This document shows, in pieces, positions 47,132-57,524 of a stretch of DNA of 64,000 nt. Position 1 is the first letter of the stretch, and each line of letters starts with the position of its first letter. The notes under the pieces were generated by a model, which did no database searches, had not been told where the DNA came from, and worked only from the letters and a program-made list of their open reading frames with translations. Origin of the DNA: Pyrus communis (taxonomy: Eukaryota; Streptophyta; Magnoliopsida; Rosales; Rosaceae); NCBI RefSeq assembly GCF_963583255.1, contig NC_084808.1:27236300-27300299 (forward strand), in the 5' to 3' direction. The position numbers and the translations under genes are program-made.

Positions 47132-50099
47132 ATGGCAGTCGCCGGAGGTCTGCAACTCTCAGCTCCTTCTCATGGCTGCCAAGGCCAAGTCTTACTAAGT
47201 TCAACGAAGTCAACTCTCTTCGTCGGGTCCCCACTCAGCTTCTCCCTCTCCACCTATGGTCTGGTTTCTCTTGTTTTCCTCTGTGAATGTTCCTCGTAAT
47301 CATTTGGTACAGCTACGTTGTTTTATATGTTCTATGTGTTCAGGAAAAGAATCGTTTTATCGGAAGAACCTCGTTGTGTTTGCTCGGAGACTTTCGGGGT
47401 TGGAGGAGGCCATGAGAATTAAAAGGTACGCGCCGCTCCTGCTTGTTCCAACCAAGTCTTACAGTTCCCTCAAACCTCGGATTTCAAACAAATTGGAATA
47501 TTGTAGCTTGCAATTAGTGATAATTTTGATAATTTGTGTTAATGAGAAATGTGACAACCATTTGACATGTATTTGGTGAAAAAAATATATATAAATGAAA
47601 ATTCGATTCAGTTTATTTCGTTAAGATGACAATTGGATAATGTGTAGAGAGCGTGAGACTCGGCAGCTTGCGCCAAAGATTGGAAGAAGGCCGCCATTGA
47701 GGCGTGGAAGGGTGTCGCCACAACTTCCCGTTCCTGATCACATTCCGAGGCCTCCTTATGTTGGCTCATCTATATTGCCAGAAATTGCCAATGAACATCA
47801 ATTTCCTCGTTCTGAAGGCATTGCTGATATGCGAGCTGCGTGCGAGCTTGCTGCTCGCGTCTTAGAATCTGCAGGAAAGTTGGTTAGGGTAAGCTTCTCA
47901 GCTTCTCATAGTTGCTGCCAAATTGTGTTTGTCTACAAGGTTTGTGCATGTATGTTCGGTGGTGCCAAACTCTCACTTGCAAAATATGTTTGAGAGATTG
48001 AGACTTCCACAGATTTTCAGTTCAATTGACTTCCAAAGTTAGTGAGTCCAACTCGATGTCAAATTCTAGAACCTTGCAGGTCTATGTTTTAAATTTTGGG
48101 TTTAAGCACAGTTTTTACTCGTATTAGGTACCATTTTTCCGCTATCTGAATTTAGGTTTGCAGTTTCATTTTTTTTTTTTTTTTGGATATTTGAAGTCTC
48201 AGCTTTTTGTTTCTTATAAAAAAATAGTAAATGTACTTTTATTCTTCAATGTCTTATCTTACTCCTTTGATACAAGTTATGTTTGTTGCCATTAGCGTTT
48301 TAATTGTATGTATAGGGGTTTTTTGATATTTTGTTAACATCTTTTTACATCCTTCCAGCCGTCAGTAACAACTAATGAAATTGACATAGCAGTGCACCAG
48401 ATGATTATTGATGCTGGTGCCTATCCCTCACCACTTGGCTATGGAGGATTTCCGAAGAGTGTATGCACATCTGTTAATGAGTGCATGTGCCACGGAATTC
48501 CTGATTCTCGACAGTTACAGGTTTCAAAGACTACATTGCACATTGCTCAAAGGCTACATTGCACATTGCTCCTTGCATACATGTGTAATGTGTTCATGTC
48601 ATATCTCACTAATGGTAATCTTTTTGGCAGAGTGGAGACATTATCAACATAGATGTGACGGTCTACCTAAATGTACGCTCCTGGTTTTATGACTTTCATC
48701 ATTTTAGCTCATTTGTATCCTTTCTCTAACCAAATCGGCTCCCAGAAAATGTTTTATGTCATTCGCTTAATTTTGATTTTAAGGTAGATTCCTGATTATT
48801 TATCTATCGAGTTCTGCATTTACAAACACTAGTTATCTGCCAGCTATCTGTAGTTTAATGTGTGAATTCATTAAAATGGTTGGTATCGAAGCTTCATTTC
48901 CTTTATTCGATAACGAATGGTATGATGCAAACAGTGGGGTATTTTCGTTCTTGTACCATTTCCTATTATTCACTAATGACCGGTCTGATTCAGTATATTT
49001 CGTGCTGTCTCCTTTGACAGGGATATCATGGAGACACATCAAAGACCTTTCTTTGTGGGGAGGTCAGTGAATCAATCCAACGACTAGTGAAGGTAAACTT
49101 TTTCTGCTTGATAGTGTTGCATCTTGTCGTTATTCAGAAGCATGGTTTTATCATTCACATCCATCCGAGTTTCCTATCTGTTTAGGAATATACTACATAT
49201 CTATTCCGTATTAAGCTTTGATTTTGTTACAGACGTCCAACTTATGCATTACCAATCTATCTTGGTTGCAGGTAACCGAAGAGTGCTTGGAAAAAGGCAT
49301 AGCGGTTTGCAAGGATGGTGCTAGCTTCAAGAAAATTGGAAAAAGAATTAGGTTTGCTTTGCATCCTTGTGATATATTGGATAAGAACTTATTCTGGACA
49401 TCTTTTAGATGATTGAGTGTCAGTCCTCGACCGGAAAGAATTGCATATTTTACACCATTGAACAAAAATGCACAATTCCTTCTCTTGTTCTTAAGTTTTT
49501 ATTTGGTTCGTTTTCAGTGAACATGCTGAAAAATACGGTTATGGCGTAGTAGAGCGCTTTGTTGGGCACGGTGTAGGGACTGTATTTCATTCTGAACCAT
49601 TAATACTACATCACCGTAAGCCACTACTCGATATTAAACCTTCGTTACTATCTTTACCTCCGAGACATGAACTGCTTATAATTGTCATGTATTTTTTTGA
49701 CAGGTAATGACCAGTCTGGTTCAATGGTTGAAGGTCAAACATTTACCATTGGTGAGTGCACTACTTTCCATACTCAGAAATCAATATACCTGCAACTTTA
49801 TCTTCTCCAAGTTTGTAAAGTCGATGGTAAAACATGCATAAATTTTACTGAAGCGACGCGGCGTAAATTCAAGTTCCTAAGTTTGAGCATGCGACAGTAG
49901 AATTCTGACCTATGATCCTTATCACACAAAATGTTATTTCTCTTTTGGTGCAGAACCCATCCTTACAATGGGAAGCATCGAGTGTAAAACGTGGCCGGAC
50001 AATTGGACGACGCTGACCGCGGACGGTAGCCCGGCTGCGCAGTTTGAACATACCATTCTGATTACGAGAACCGGTGCTGAAATTTTGACAACATGTTAA
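47132..50099 (+). CDS. MAP1B: Type 1 methionine aminopeptidase, chloroplast (MAP1B-like), 365 aa
   Basis: It removes the initiator methionine from nascent proteins in plastids (and possibly mitochondria). Ten exons: 47132-47258, 47344-47425, 47648-47888, 48359-48520, 48631-48672, 49021-49092, 49272-49351, 49518-49615, 49704-49751, 49954-50099; total 1098 nt, all joins in frame. The first about 60 residues, rich in Ser/Thr and basic residues, look like a transit peptide. The catalytic domain begins near [17 protein letters not shown]. Metal ligands are Asp212 (NIDVTV), Asp223 (GYHGDT), His286 (VGHGVGT), Glu318 (EPILTMG) and Glu349 (FEHTILIT). The end GAEILTTC is like MAP1B/1C. The exact paralog is my best guess. 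Confidence 0.92.
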
Positions 50100-51527
50100 C
50101 CTGGTACTACTCCTTTTCTTCCCTAAATTACCGACCATGTTTGTCGTGCACAAGCATTCGCTTACCGTCCAAGTCTCCACGGCGGTGTAGCTTTCAGCAC
50201 GTGTTTTTAGGACGAATGAATTTTCCCCAGCCGCGGTCGGGCAGCCAGTCACCTTCGAGAGTCTCATGTTTGACCAGGCGAAAGTGCAAAAGTATGCAAC
50301 TGCTTATGGAACCGCAAAATGCCTGTAAATAATTATTTAACATTGAGAATTTTCAATTGTAAATAATTGTTTCTTCCTGACCAAGAAAAACCATGGTCGA
50401 TTGTTGTTAGATGAGTTTGAATTTTCAAAACTTATAATGGAGATTTGATTATGTCATGCTTGATTTAAAATCATCAGCCGCGAGTGTGATATATCGATAT
50501 TATGTATATGTACTTTAGTAAGAGCAGCCGGTATTGCTAGTAATTCTTTTGTTATTGCCAAACCAATTGGATAATCACTCGTTCGATCAAAAAAGTTTTT
50601 TTACTTACTCTTTTCCTTAAACCTTACTTTATACTTACTCATCGTGATGTGAATCTAGATCATTAGCAATATCATAATTTCTTGTAAAAAGAGAGTAAAT
50701 AAATAGTAGTGTAGATATATCATAAAATGGATTTCTTCCGTATTGGGATTATTGGGGGATTGGGCAGTGCATCGATGATCTGGACCACCACCATTTTAGG
50801 GCAGTGAGCAAATGTACAGTCTTAAAAGTTAGGATTTGCGGTGGCTTAAAATGGAGGTGGGATGATAGGAGGCAGATTGTCTGCCCTCCTCCTGATATGG
50901 TGCTCTCTTCATGTCTTTTTATTTTGTGCGATCACGGTTAAGCCACGTCAACATTTTATATTGATTTTTTTTTATAGAGATAATAAGACAAAAAGCAATA
51001 GGAATTTAAAATATTAACGTGGTTTAATTGTGACCGCACAAATAAGAGGGCATGGTGAGGGCACCATATCAGGAGGGCAGACAATCTGCCCGGGATAATA
51101 AGTCACGATCATATGATATGATAAGTTAAGGTTTCGATTCTGTCAAATGCAACAAATAAAAGTTAGAGATCTACATTAAGAAGACTAACATAAAAAAGTA
51201 CCCATTCGTGTGTATCATGTTAGAATCGTGACATGACATGAAAGTATTTTATTTTTTTTGGAAAACACATGAAAGTTTTTAACCAAAAGTTCTCTTCAAG
51301 TTGTGAGCATAAGTTAATGTGTTCAGGTTAAAAACGACTAGGGTTTTGGACTCGGTCCGGAAAGAAGTCATAGGTTTAAGCTTAAGCAAACAAAATCTTG
51401 GTTGGATTGCCACAAAATATGTTTCTCCGACCAAATAATGCACCCGCCGACACCATGCACCGTCGTCCACTTGTCACACGAAAAAGAAGCCCACGTGTTC
51501 AACACCTTATATAAACTTAGAATCCGG
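50100..51527. other. Intergenic between MAP1B-like and AOC genes
   Basis: The first few hundred bases are probably 3' UTR; a plus-strand frame at 50093-50332 has no family signature. The family A MITE at 50869-51092 follows, then AT-rich sequence. A TATATAA motif near 51509 lies before the MITE at 51528-51682. Confidence 0.45.
50869..51092. mobile_element. Palindromic MITE, family A, best-preserved copy
   Basis: The left end GAGGCAGATTGTCTGCCCTC and its inverse on the right pair over more than 25 bp, extending through TGATATGGTGC. The inner arms CACGGTTAAGCCACGTCAAC and AACGTGGTTTAATTGTGACC flank a TATAGAGATAATAAGAC loop. Flanks GGATGATAG and GGATAATAA (7 of 9 match) may be a target duplication. 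It lies between the MAP1B-like and AOC genes. Confidence 0.88.
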
Positions 51528-51682
51528 AATCCTAGTATATCCGTTCATCGTACATCGTACAATTATAAATTATTTTAAATATTTTTATTTAAAATTAAAT
51601 ACAAAAAATATCTGATAAAAATTAACTGCATAATATAAGATAAACAGACACAATTTTCAAATTTTCAAAATCTCTACCAAAA
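51528..51682. mobile_element. Palindromic AT-rich MITE, family D, upstream of AOC
   Basis: It has the TATCCGTTCATCGTACATCG arm and the ATTTTTATTTAAAATTAAAT centre of the copy at 15992-16160. Flanks AGAATCCGG and AGAATCCGA (51519-51527, 51683-51691) match at eight of nine bases. It ends about 200 bp before the AOC start codon. The left arm looks shortened. Confidence 0.7.
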
Positions 51683-51732
51683 AGAATCCGAAGAGCATCT
51701 ATCGATGAACTTATTCAAACAAAGCTATCATA

Positions 51733-51740
51733 CTATAAAA
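51733..51740 (+). promoter_or_regulatory. Candidate TATA box of the AOC gene
   Basis: CTATAAAA about 146 bp before the AOC start codon, followed by a C/T-rich leader. An alternative TATATAA sits near 51509, upstream of the MITE. Confidence 0.5.
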
Positions 51741-51878
51741 CTCCCCCACCATCTCACTATTTATTTTCCAACACCTCACCAATATTCTAATTTGTCCTCG
51801 TCACTGCCAGTACTTTCCCACTTACTTTCCGATCCACCTCCTCTTCCAGAGACCGAGACTGCATCTCCTCTGCCATCC

Positions 51879-53066
51879 ATGGCGTCTGCAGGCTCTCTCG
51901 AAGCGATCTCGTCCCTCCATTTCTCCAACTCGATCAGGTCTTCTCCTCCATCTTCTCAAGCTCAAAGACTGTTGGGCTTCAATCTCTCTCGCTCCTTCCC
52001 AACCCTTAAATCCGCATCAACCAAGCAATCCCTCTCAACCCCCAGAAACTGCACCACCTCAGCTTTCTTCGGCAAGAAGAAGGAACCAGCTGACTCTGAT
52101 TCTTCACGACCCAGTAAGCACTTTTTCCAGCCACCATTTTCTGATCATGGTTTTTTTATTTAATTTGTGATGTCTTTATGTATAATTGCTTTCGATCAAT
52201 TCTTAACTTAGTCACCGTCTGAGACTGCTTCTCGAACGACTAAAAGCGTTGTCTAATAATCATAAACGTTGTGTACTAGCTTGATTGGAATTTTGGAAGT
52301 GCTAATTGTGCCTTTGACTTAATTTGGCAGTAAAACTCAAACGTGCTTTTGACTTGTAGAACTATTTCTAAGTTCTTTTCTAAGAAGTACTTGGATTTTT
52401 GATAAAAACAAAAATTCAGCCGTTGTATGATAAAAGCGATTACAGCAAAAGTGATTATTAACATAAGTGCTTCTTGAACGAGTTGTAGAAAAGCTTAATT
52501 TTAGAAGTGAGCAACTGATCAATTACGTTTGAAATTTTCCAGCAAAAGTTCAAGAACTGAATGTGTACGAGATCAACGAGAGGGACAGAGGCAGCCCAGC
52601 ATACCTAAGACTGAGCAAGAAAGAAGTCAACTCCCTCGGCGATCTTGTCCCCTTCAGCAACAAGATCTACTCCGGCGACCTGGAAAAACGTCTTGGAATC
52701 ACAGCAGGCCTGTGCGTTTTGATCCAAAACTTTCCCGAGAAGAAAGGAGACAGGTACGAGGCAATCTACAGCTTCTACTTCGGAGACTACGGCCACATTT
52801 CAGTTCAGGGAGCTTATCTGACCTACGAGGACACGTACATGGCCGTGACCGGTGGATCTGGGATCTTCGAGGGAGTGTACGGACAAGTCAAGGTGAAGCA
52901 GATTGTGTTTCCCATCAAGCTGTTTTACACGTTTTATTTGAAGGGCATTAAGGATTTGCCGGTTGAGCTTACCGGGAAGCCGGTCGCTCCGTCTCCCAGC
53001 GTCGAGCCGTCTGCGGCCGCCAAGGCCACTGAGCCCAGTGCCACCGTCAAAAACTTTACCAACTGA
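51879..53066 (+). CDS. AOC: Allene oxide cyclase, chloroplast, 252 aa
   Basis: AOC converts the allene oxide of 13-hydroperoxylinolenic acid to (9S,13S)-OPDA, the committed jasmonate precursor, in plastids. Two exons, 51879-52113 and 52543-53066, joined within a codon (CC.A|CA), in frame. About 75 Ser/Thr-rich residues form the transit peptide. The mature barrel has [66 protein letters not shown] and [16 protein letters not shown]. Length matches the usual ~250 residues, and the end VKNFTN is AOC-like. I start at 51879 because upstream in-frame residues to 51705 are a low-complexity leader. Confidence 0.95.
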
Positions 53067-53737
53067 TCAACCACGGTGGTTGTGGAATTCGCCACAAAAA
53101 GAAAGCAGAGGACAGTTAGTGGCGGTGGACTTTCTGCTGCAATCTCACGTTGTCCTTACCAACCTCGTTTTTCACCTTGTCTTGTTTTTTCACTCTTTAT
53201 TTACCTTTTTTCCCCTATCGATTGTGTTTATGTTTTGTAATCCTATATTAGTTTAAGTGAAGTTCTCGGTACTGTTCTTTAATTTTCAGACACTTTAACG
53301 AAAAGCATTTCTGAGTATGTATTCAACTAATAACTTTCAGACACTTTTTTTCTATTGCACATGTTTATCTATGTTCTTTAATTATCTTTTGATTTATTAA
53401 ACTCAACTGTAATAAAAAATAAGCATGGGTGTGCGGAAGAATATTTTTCATTTACAATTCAAGCGGAATATTTTACATTTTTTTTTCTAGATTCACAAAA
53501 AAAGTAACAGAACGATGACTCATTTAAAAGTACTTTTTAAAATAACTGAAAACGTTTTTAGAGAAAATGTTTTTAGGTTTGAAGATCACTTACATATTTA
53601 CTAAATATTGGTTTCAAAAATATTTTTACATGAAACGCTTTCAGTCATTCTAAAAACAATTCCAAACGAGCACTGAAAATCAATAAGGTATTGAGGAGCC
53701 AAGAGGCTGCTTGTTGAACAAATTGGTCATCCACATG
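53067..53737. other. AOC 3' UTR and an inverted-repeat element
   Basis: After the AOC stop come about 200 bp of probable 3' UTR. The stretch 53525-53680 has inverted arms (AAAAGTACTTTTTAAAATAA and a degenerate inverse ending AACAATTCCAAACGAGC) like the element at 30725-30910. Confidence 0.5.
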
Positions 53738-53900
53738 ATGTAAAATATATCTTTTCTCACCATCCCCATAATGTATGAGATAAATGTATGCATTTCGATT
53801 AGGGTCGTATTCTATAGTTACAATTATACCATATATGTCTTTTACATTCCGTCGAAAATCTATTTTAGGGTATAAACGCTTATGACCTCCCCCTCTATGA
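53738..53900 (-). pseudogene. rpl2: Plastid rpl2 fragment in the nuclear genome
   Basis: On the minus strand it reads [37 protein letters not shown] and [15 protein letters not shown], the N-terminal part of chloroplast ribosomal protein L2. Changes include Arg to Pro after KRLY and Arg to Ile after KDIYG. Only about 160 bp are present, without start, end or neighbours, so it is a nuclear plastid-DNA insertion (or arrived through the mitochondrion). No ribosomal function is expected. Confidence 0.9.
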
Positions 53901-56131
53901 AACTGGGCCAAGAAAGGCTAAGGACCAGACACTGGGTTGGGTTTAATTGGAAATGTCACTTAGACCCAAGAATTGTAGACATATGCATATGGGTCGGTCC
54001 ATCCATTGGAAAACTAATACTGTATTGATTCAATTGGGCTGCCCTAGTGGTCCAGCAGCTTCTTCTTGCCTTTTATACCCATCTAAACGGTCAACAACTA
54101 TAAAAGAAGGCTAATTTAACTATTGGTTTCTGTAGTTGACTTCAAATTCTCCTGTTGTCCTTATGTTTTCAGTTGTGTCATTTTTAACTTTTTAGTTTAC
54201 TAAACGTTACAATTCAAGAAGAAATCACACTTTTGTGTGTTCATTCTCTTGATGGAATAAACGGTTTGGGGACACTATCTAGTGAAAAAAATTGAGGTTC
54301 TACCATAAAATTAGTTGACAATATAGAAAATAACTGAACTTACTTATAAGCTCATCGAAGGTCTATCCTCCCATCGATATTAGATTCATTCTCAACTTTT
54401 AGTTACTAGGACATCGAATCTACACGTCGATCTTATCTGGTAAAGTATTGGTCTTTTGAGTAAATTCGACCAGTGACTTGCACTGTGTCTGTACATATCA
54501 CATGGATCTTGTACGTTTGGGTTTTATGTCCAGTGAACTTGGCTGACATGTAATTCAAGTATCCAACTAACAAAATCAATGAAATTAGCCTGAATTAGAT
54601 CTTATTGCTTAGCATCCGGACGATCCTCTGCCTCTTCTTATTTATGTTTGCATGCGCATCTAATTACATCTGATATATTACAAGCTAGCAAGCCCTCAGG
54701 TCCTCAGGCTGTTATATACATTTATGATGTATCAACCATCACTTTTTGTACTTGGCCATATGAGAGTCCCCATTATTTTTTCCAAAGTAGTCAACCAAAC
54801 CAGTCTTTTTTTGCTTGCCCAGAAAATCTTTATGACCCAGAATCTGCTGTTTATTACATAAAACAACTGAAACCAGCTGGGAAAGCTTCCTCTCTTTTCT
54901 CTTTCAATTTTACTTTTAACTTTTAGAAAATATACACGATTATTTTAAATTATATTCGTATGTGTGTGTAAATATATAATATAACAATCTAGCTATATAT
55001 AACCACCAGAAAATTGCATAAACTGCTGTACAAGTCGTTCGAGTCTTTTAGCTAATAGCAGTATCATGAATTTGATGGAAGGCCTCGTTTTCCAAGGTCG
55101 ATGTTTGCAGACACAAAACAGACATAAAAACGTTTAAGAAGAACTAAATATTGCATGCAAGCAATATTAAAAGCAACGCGCTAGCATTCACACAAGCTGC
55201 ACACGGACACAAATTAATTAATTAGCAGATTAGAAGCCGATTAAATTAACAATCTCGTGATGCACATGCGTGCTTTGGAGTTGTATGGCAGCTGCTGCAC
55301 ACATATATGACATATAAAAGCAAAAAAGGAAAGAAAAAAAAGCCAAGAAAGGATGAGCTGGGAAAAGGACGAAGGAAAAAAGGGTCATAAATACGTAACT
55401 GGGAGACGGAGGTAAAAGGGCCCATTTATGCATGCAGAAAATTGATAGATAGGGTTAAAGGGGAAAGCTCACAGCCACAGAAGTCTGAAAACGTTTAGTA
55501 GTACCTGTTTGTAGTTGTTCTGAAAAGGAAAAAGGAAAACCCTTGAGTGAAACCCCAAATACAGTAATTTTTCAGTGGTCCCAGAAACTTTCCCCTCACT
55601 CAGAATATAAAATATATGGACGGACTCATTGGTCGTTCGATCCAAGTGTTAGTATATTTTTTTAGTATTTTGTTTTCACTAGCTAATAGCTATCTCTCCA
55701 AATGTAAAAGCTATGAACAGTACAATCTGTGACTCCACTGCACATTTATCTGCCCTCCTCTCTGTGTTCTGTAGTCACTGAATTTACTTGACCACTTTCC
55801 CTCCCTCCCTCTCTTTCTCTCTCTCTCTCAACATGTATTCATTTAACAAAAGATAAAAATATATTATGTATCAGAAAAGGTACGTACTTTAAATGAAGGA
55901 TTGAACTGCCACTTCCAACATTAAATGCATACAACCTTGGCTTTTCATTGTCTTGTTTGTTGTCTTCATCTTCTCACTCCCGCACTCTCTCACAATCAAG
56001 AAAAAGACATAAATGAAACATAAGAGACAGTCACAGTCCCATCACTCACTACTAACCAAAACCCTAATTACTTATTATACCTAGCTAGCTAGCTAATCCA
56101 AAAAGTTAAACTCCAAGTAACTGTGTATTAA
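53901..56131. other. Intergenic between the rpl2 fragment and the WIP gene
   Basis: AT-rich sequence. Open frames at 54648-54926 (+) and 55230-55433 (-) have no recognised domain. A CT-rich stretch at 55798-55828 and AT-rich flanks precede the WIP 3' end. No gene seen. Confidence 0.45.
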
Positions 56132-57524
56132 CTAATTAATAACCAAATCATCTTCATTGTTATCGTCATCCTCGTCATCCATGTGATCTTCTTCCTCAGG
56201 CTCAGTACACAGCTCCACAGCATAAGGTGCATGTCCATCACCAAACCCACGAACGTGGTCTTTGAGCGATCTCTTGTGCTTGAAATCCGACCCACAAATG
56301 CAAAACCAGAGCTTCCCGCAGTTCTTCTCATGAGTCCTCCAATCGCCTCTCACTGCAAACGACTTCCCACACTTGCGGCACCCAAACGGCTTCGTCCCAT
56401 GCTTTCTCTTGTAATGTGTCTGCAGTGTCCGGAAGTCCTTAAGTGGCCTTGACCTTGGGTGTTCTATGCTGTTCTTGCACCCCTCTGCGCAGCAATAGCA
56501 TGGAAGTCTCAGCACTGAGGATGCTGGCTTTGTCCCTCTTAAGGATTCTGGTCCCTTCCTGTACTGTGATCCATGCCCCCACATATGCATCTACATACAA
56601 ATAATTAGAGGGTAAACACAAACTAAACAAAATACATAGATTAGGGTAAAAGATGTTCGATTGTTACATAGATTAGGGTAAAAGATGTTCGATTGATCAT
56701 TCCACTCTTTTTTTGTGATTTTGAATGCAAGATGACAATTTGGGAGCAGAAATAAACGGCAATAAACAAATTGTAACACAAGTGTTTCATAAACACGAGA
56801 GAAATAAACAAATTGTAACACAAGTGTTGCATAAAATTAAAAATCTGTAACAGGGCAGTATAACTATGATTCCACTCATAATTTGTGATTTTGGAGCGTA
56901 AAAAATTGAAAAAGAGTGGAGAAATAAACAAACTGTAATGCAAGTTTTGTAAAACTGTGTTCCTAGAACGGTAAAAATCATGAGGAATGTTTTCTGTAGA
57001 GAAACCACTTGCTAAAATTAGATAACAGCCATTATTAGTAATTACTTAATAGTGGTGGTATTGATTTGTGTGTTAATAATTATGCTGATGATGAGTACTA
57101 CCTGCATGTTGTTGTATCTGTTGAATGTTTTGCTGCAGACAGGGCAAGAGAACTGGGTGGGGCCTACGAGGATTTGTGCAGGGGAGGGAATCCAGTACTG
57201 CCCTTCCACAGGACCGCCAATGTGGCTGTGGTTAGGGTTGCTGATGAACGATGAGCTTGGCCTACCGCCTCCACTAGTCGGTGGCTCAATGTTAAGAGCT
57301 ACAGTGATAGTGCCGTCCTCAGTATCAGGATTAGGGTTTGGATAATCATGATAAAAAGTTTGGTGGTGATCAGGCTGAGTTGAGGAAGCAGACGGGTGGT
57401 GGTAGATGAGGTGGTACTGTTTGGGAACATGATTATCCTGTCCAGGAGGGCCAAGAGAGAGAAAAATGGAGTCCTCATCCTGAAAATCTTCATCTATAGT
57501 AGTACTAGTGAAGGGAGTTTGCAT
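56132..57524 (-). CDS. WIP3: WIP-type C2H2 zinc-finger transcription factor, 293 aa (WIP3-like)
   Basis: WIP proteins (TT1, NTT and relatives) are nuclear plant zinc-finger factors controlling organ and seed-coat development. Two exons, 57524-57102 and 56590-56132, with the split inside the first finger at NNMQ|MHMWGHG. The WIP signature is at 111-113 ([12 protein letters not shown]), followed by C2H2 fingers: C127, C130, H143, H147; then [50 protein letters not shown] and [16 protein letters not shown]. The short N terminus is His/Pro-rich. The C terminus ends in an Asp/Glu-rich tail. I think it is closest to WIP3 because of the acidic tail, with some doubt. The intron (56591-57101) holds small repeats. 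Confidence 0.9.
56634..56695. repeat. 32-bp tandem duplication in the WIP intron
   Basis: Units 56634-56665 and 56666-56695 both read ACATAGATTAGGGTAAAAG then ATGTTCGATTG. Further on, AATAAACAAATTGTAACACA-like segments recur at about 56759, 56804 and 56922. The intron looks like a patchwork of small duplications. Confidence 0.88.

Noticed and set aside
53645..53911. Nuclear gene for ribosomal protein L2
   Set aside because: Only about 55 residues of plastid L2 are present, with substitutions and unrelated residues at both ends.
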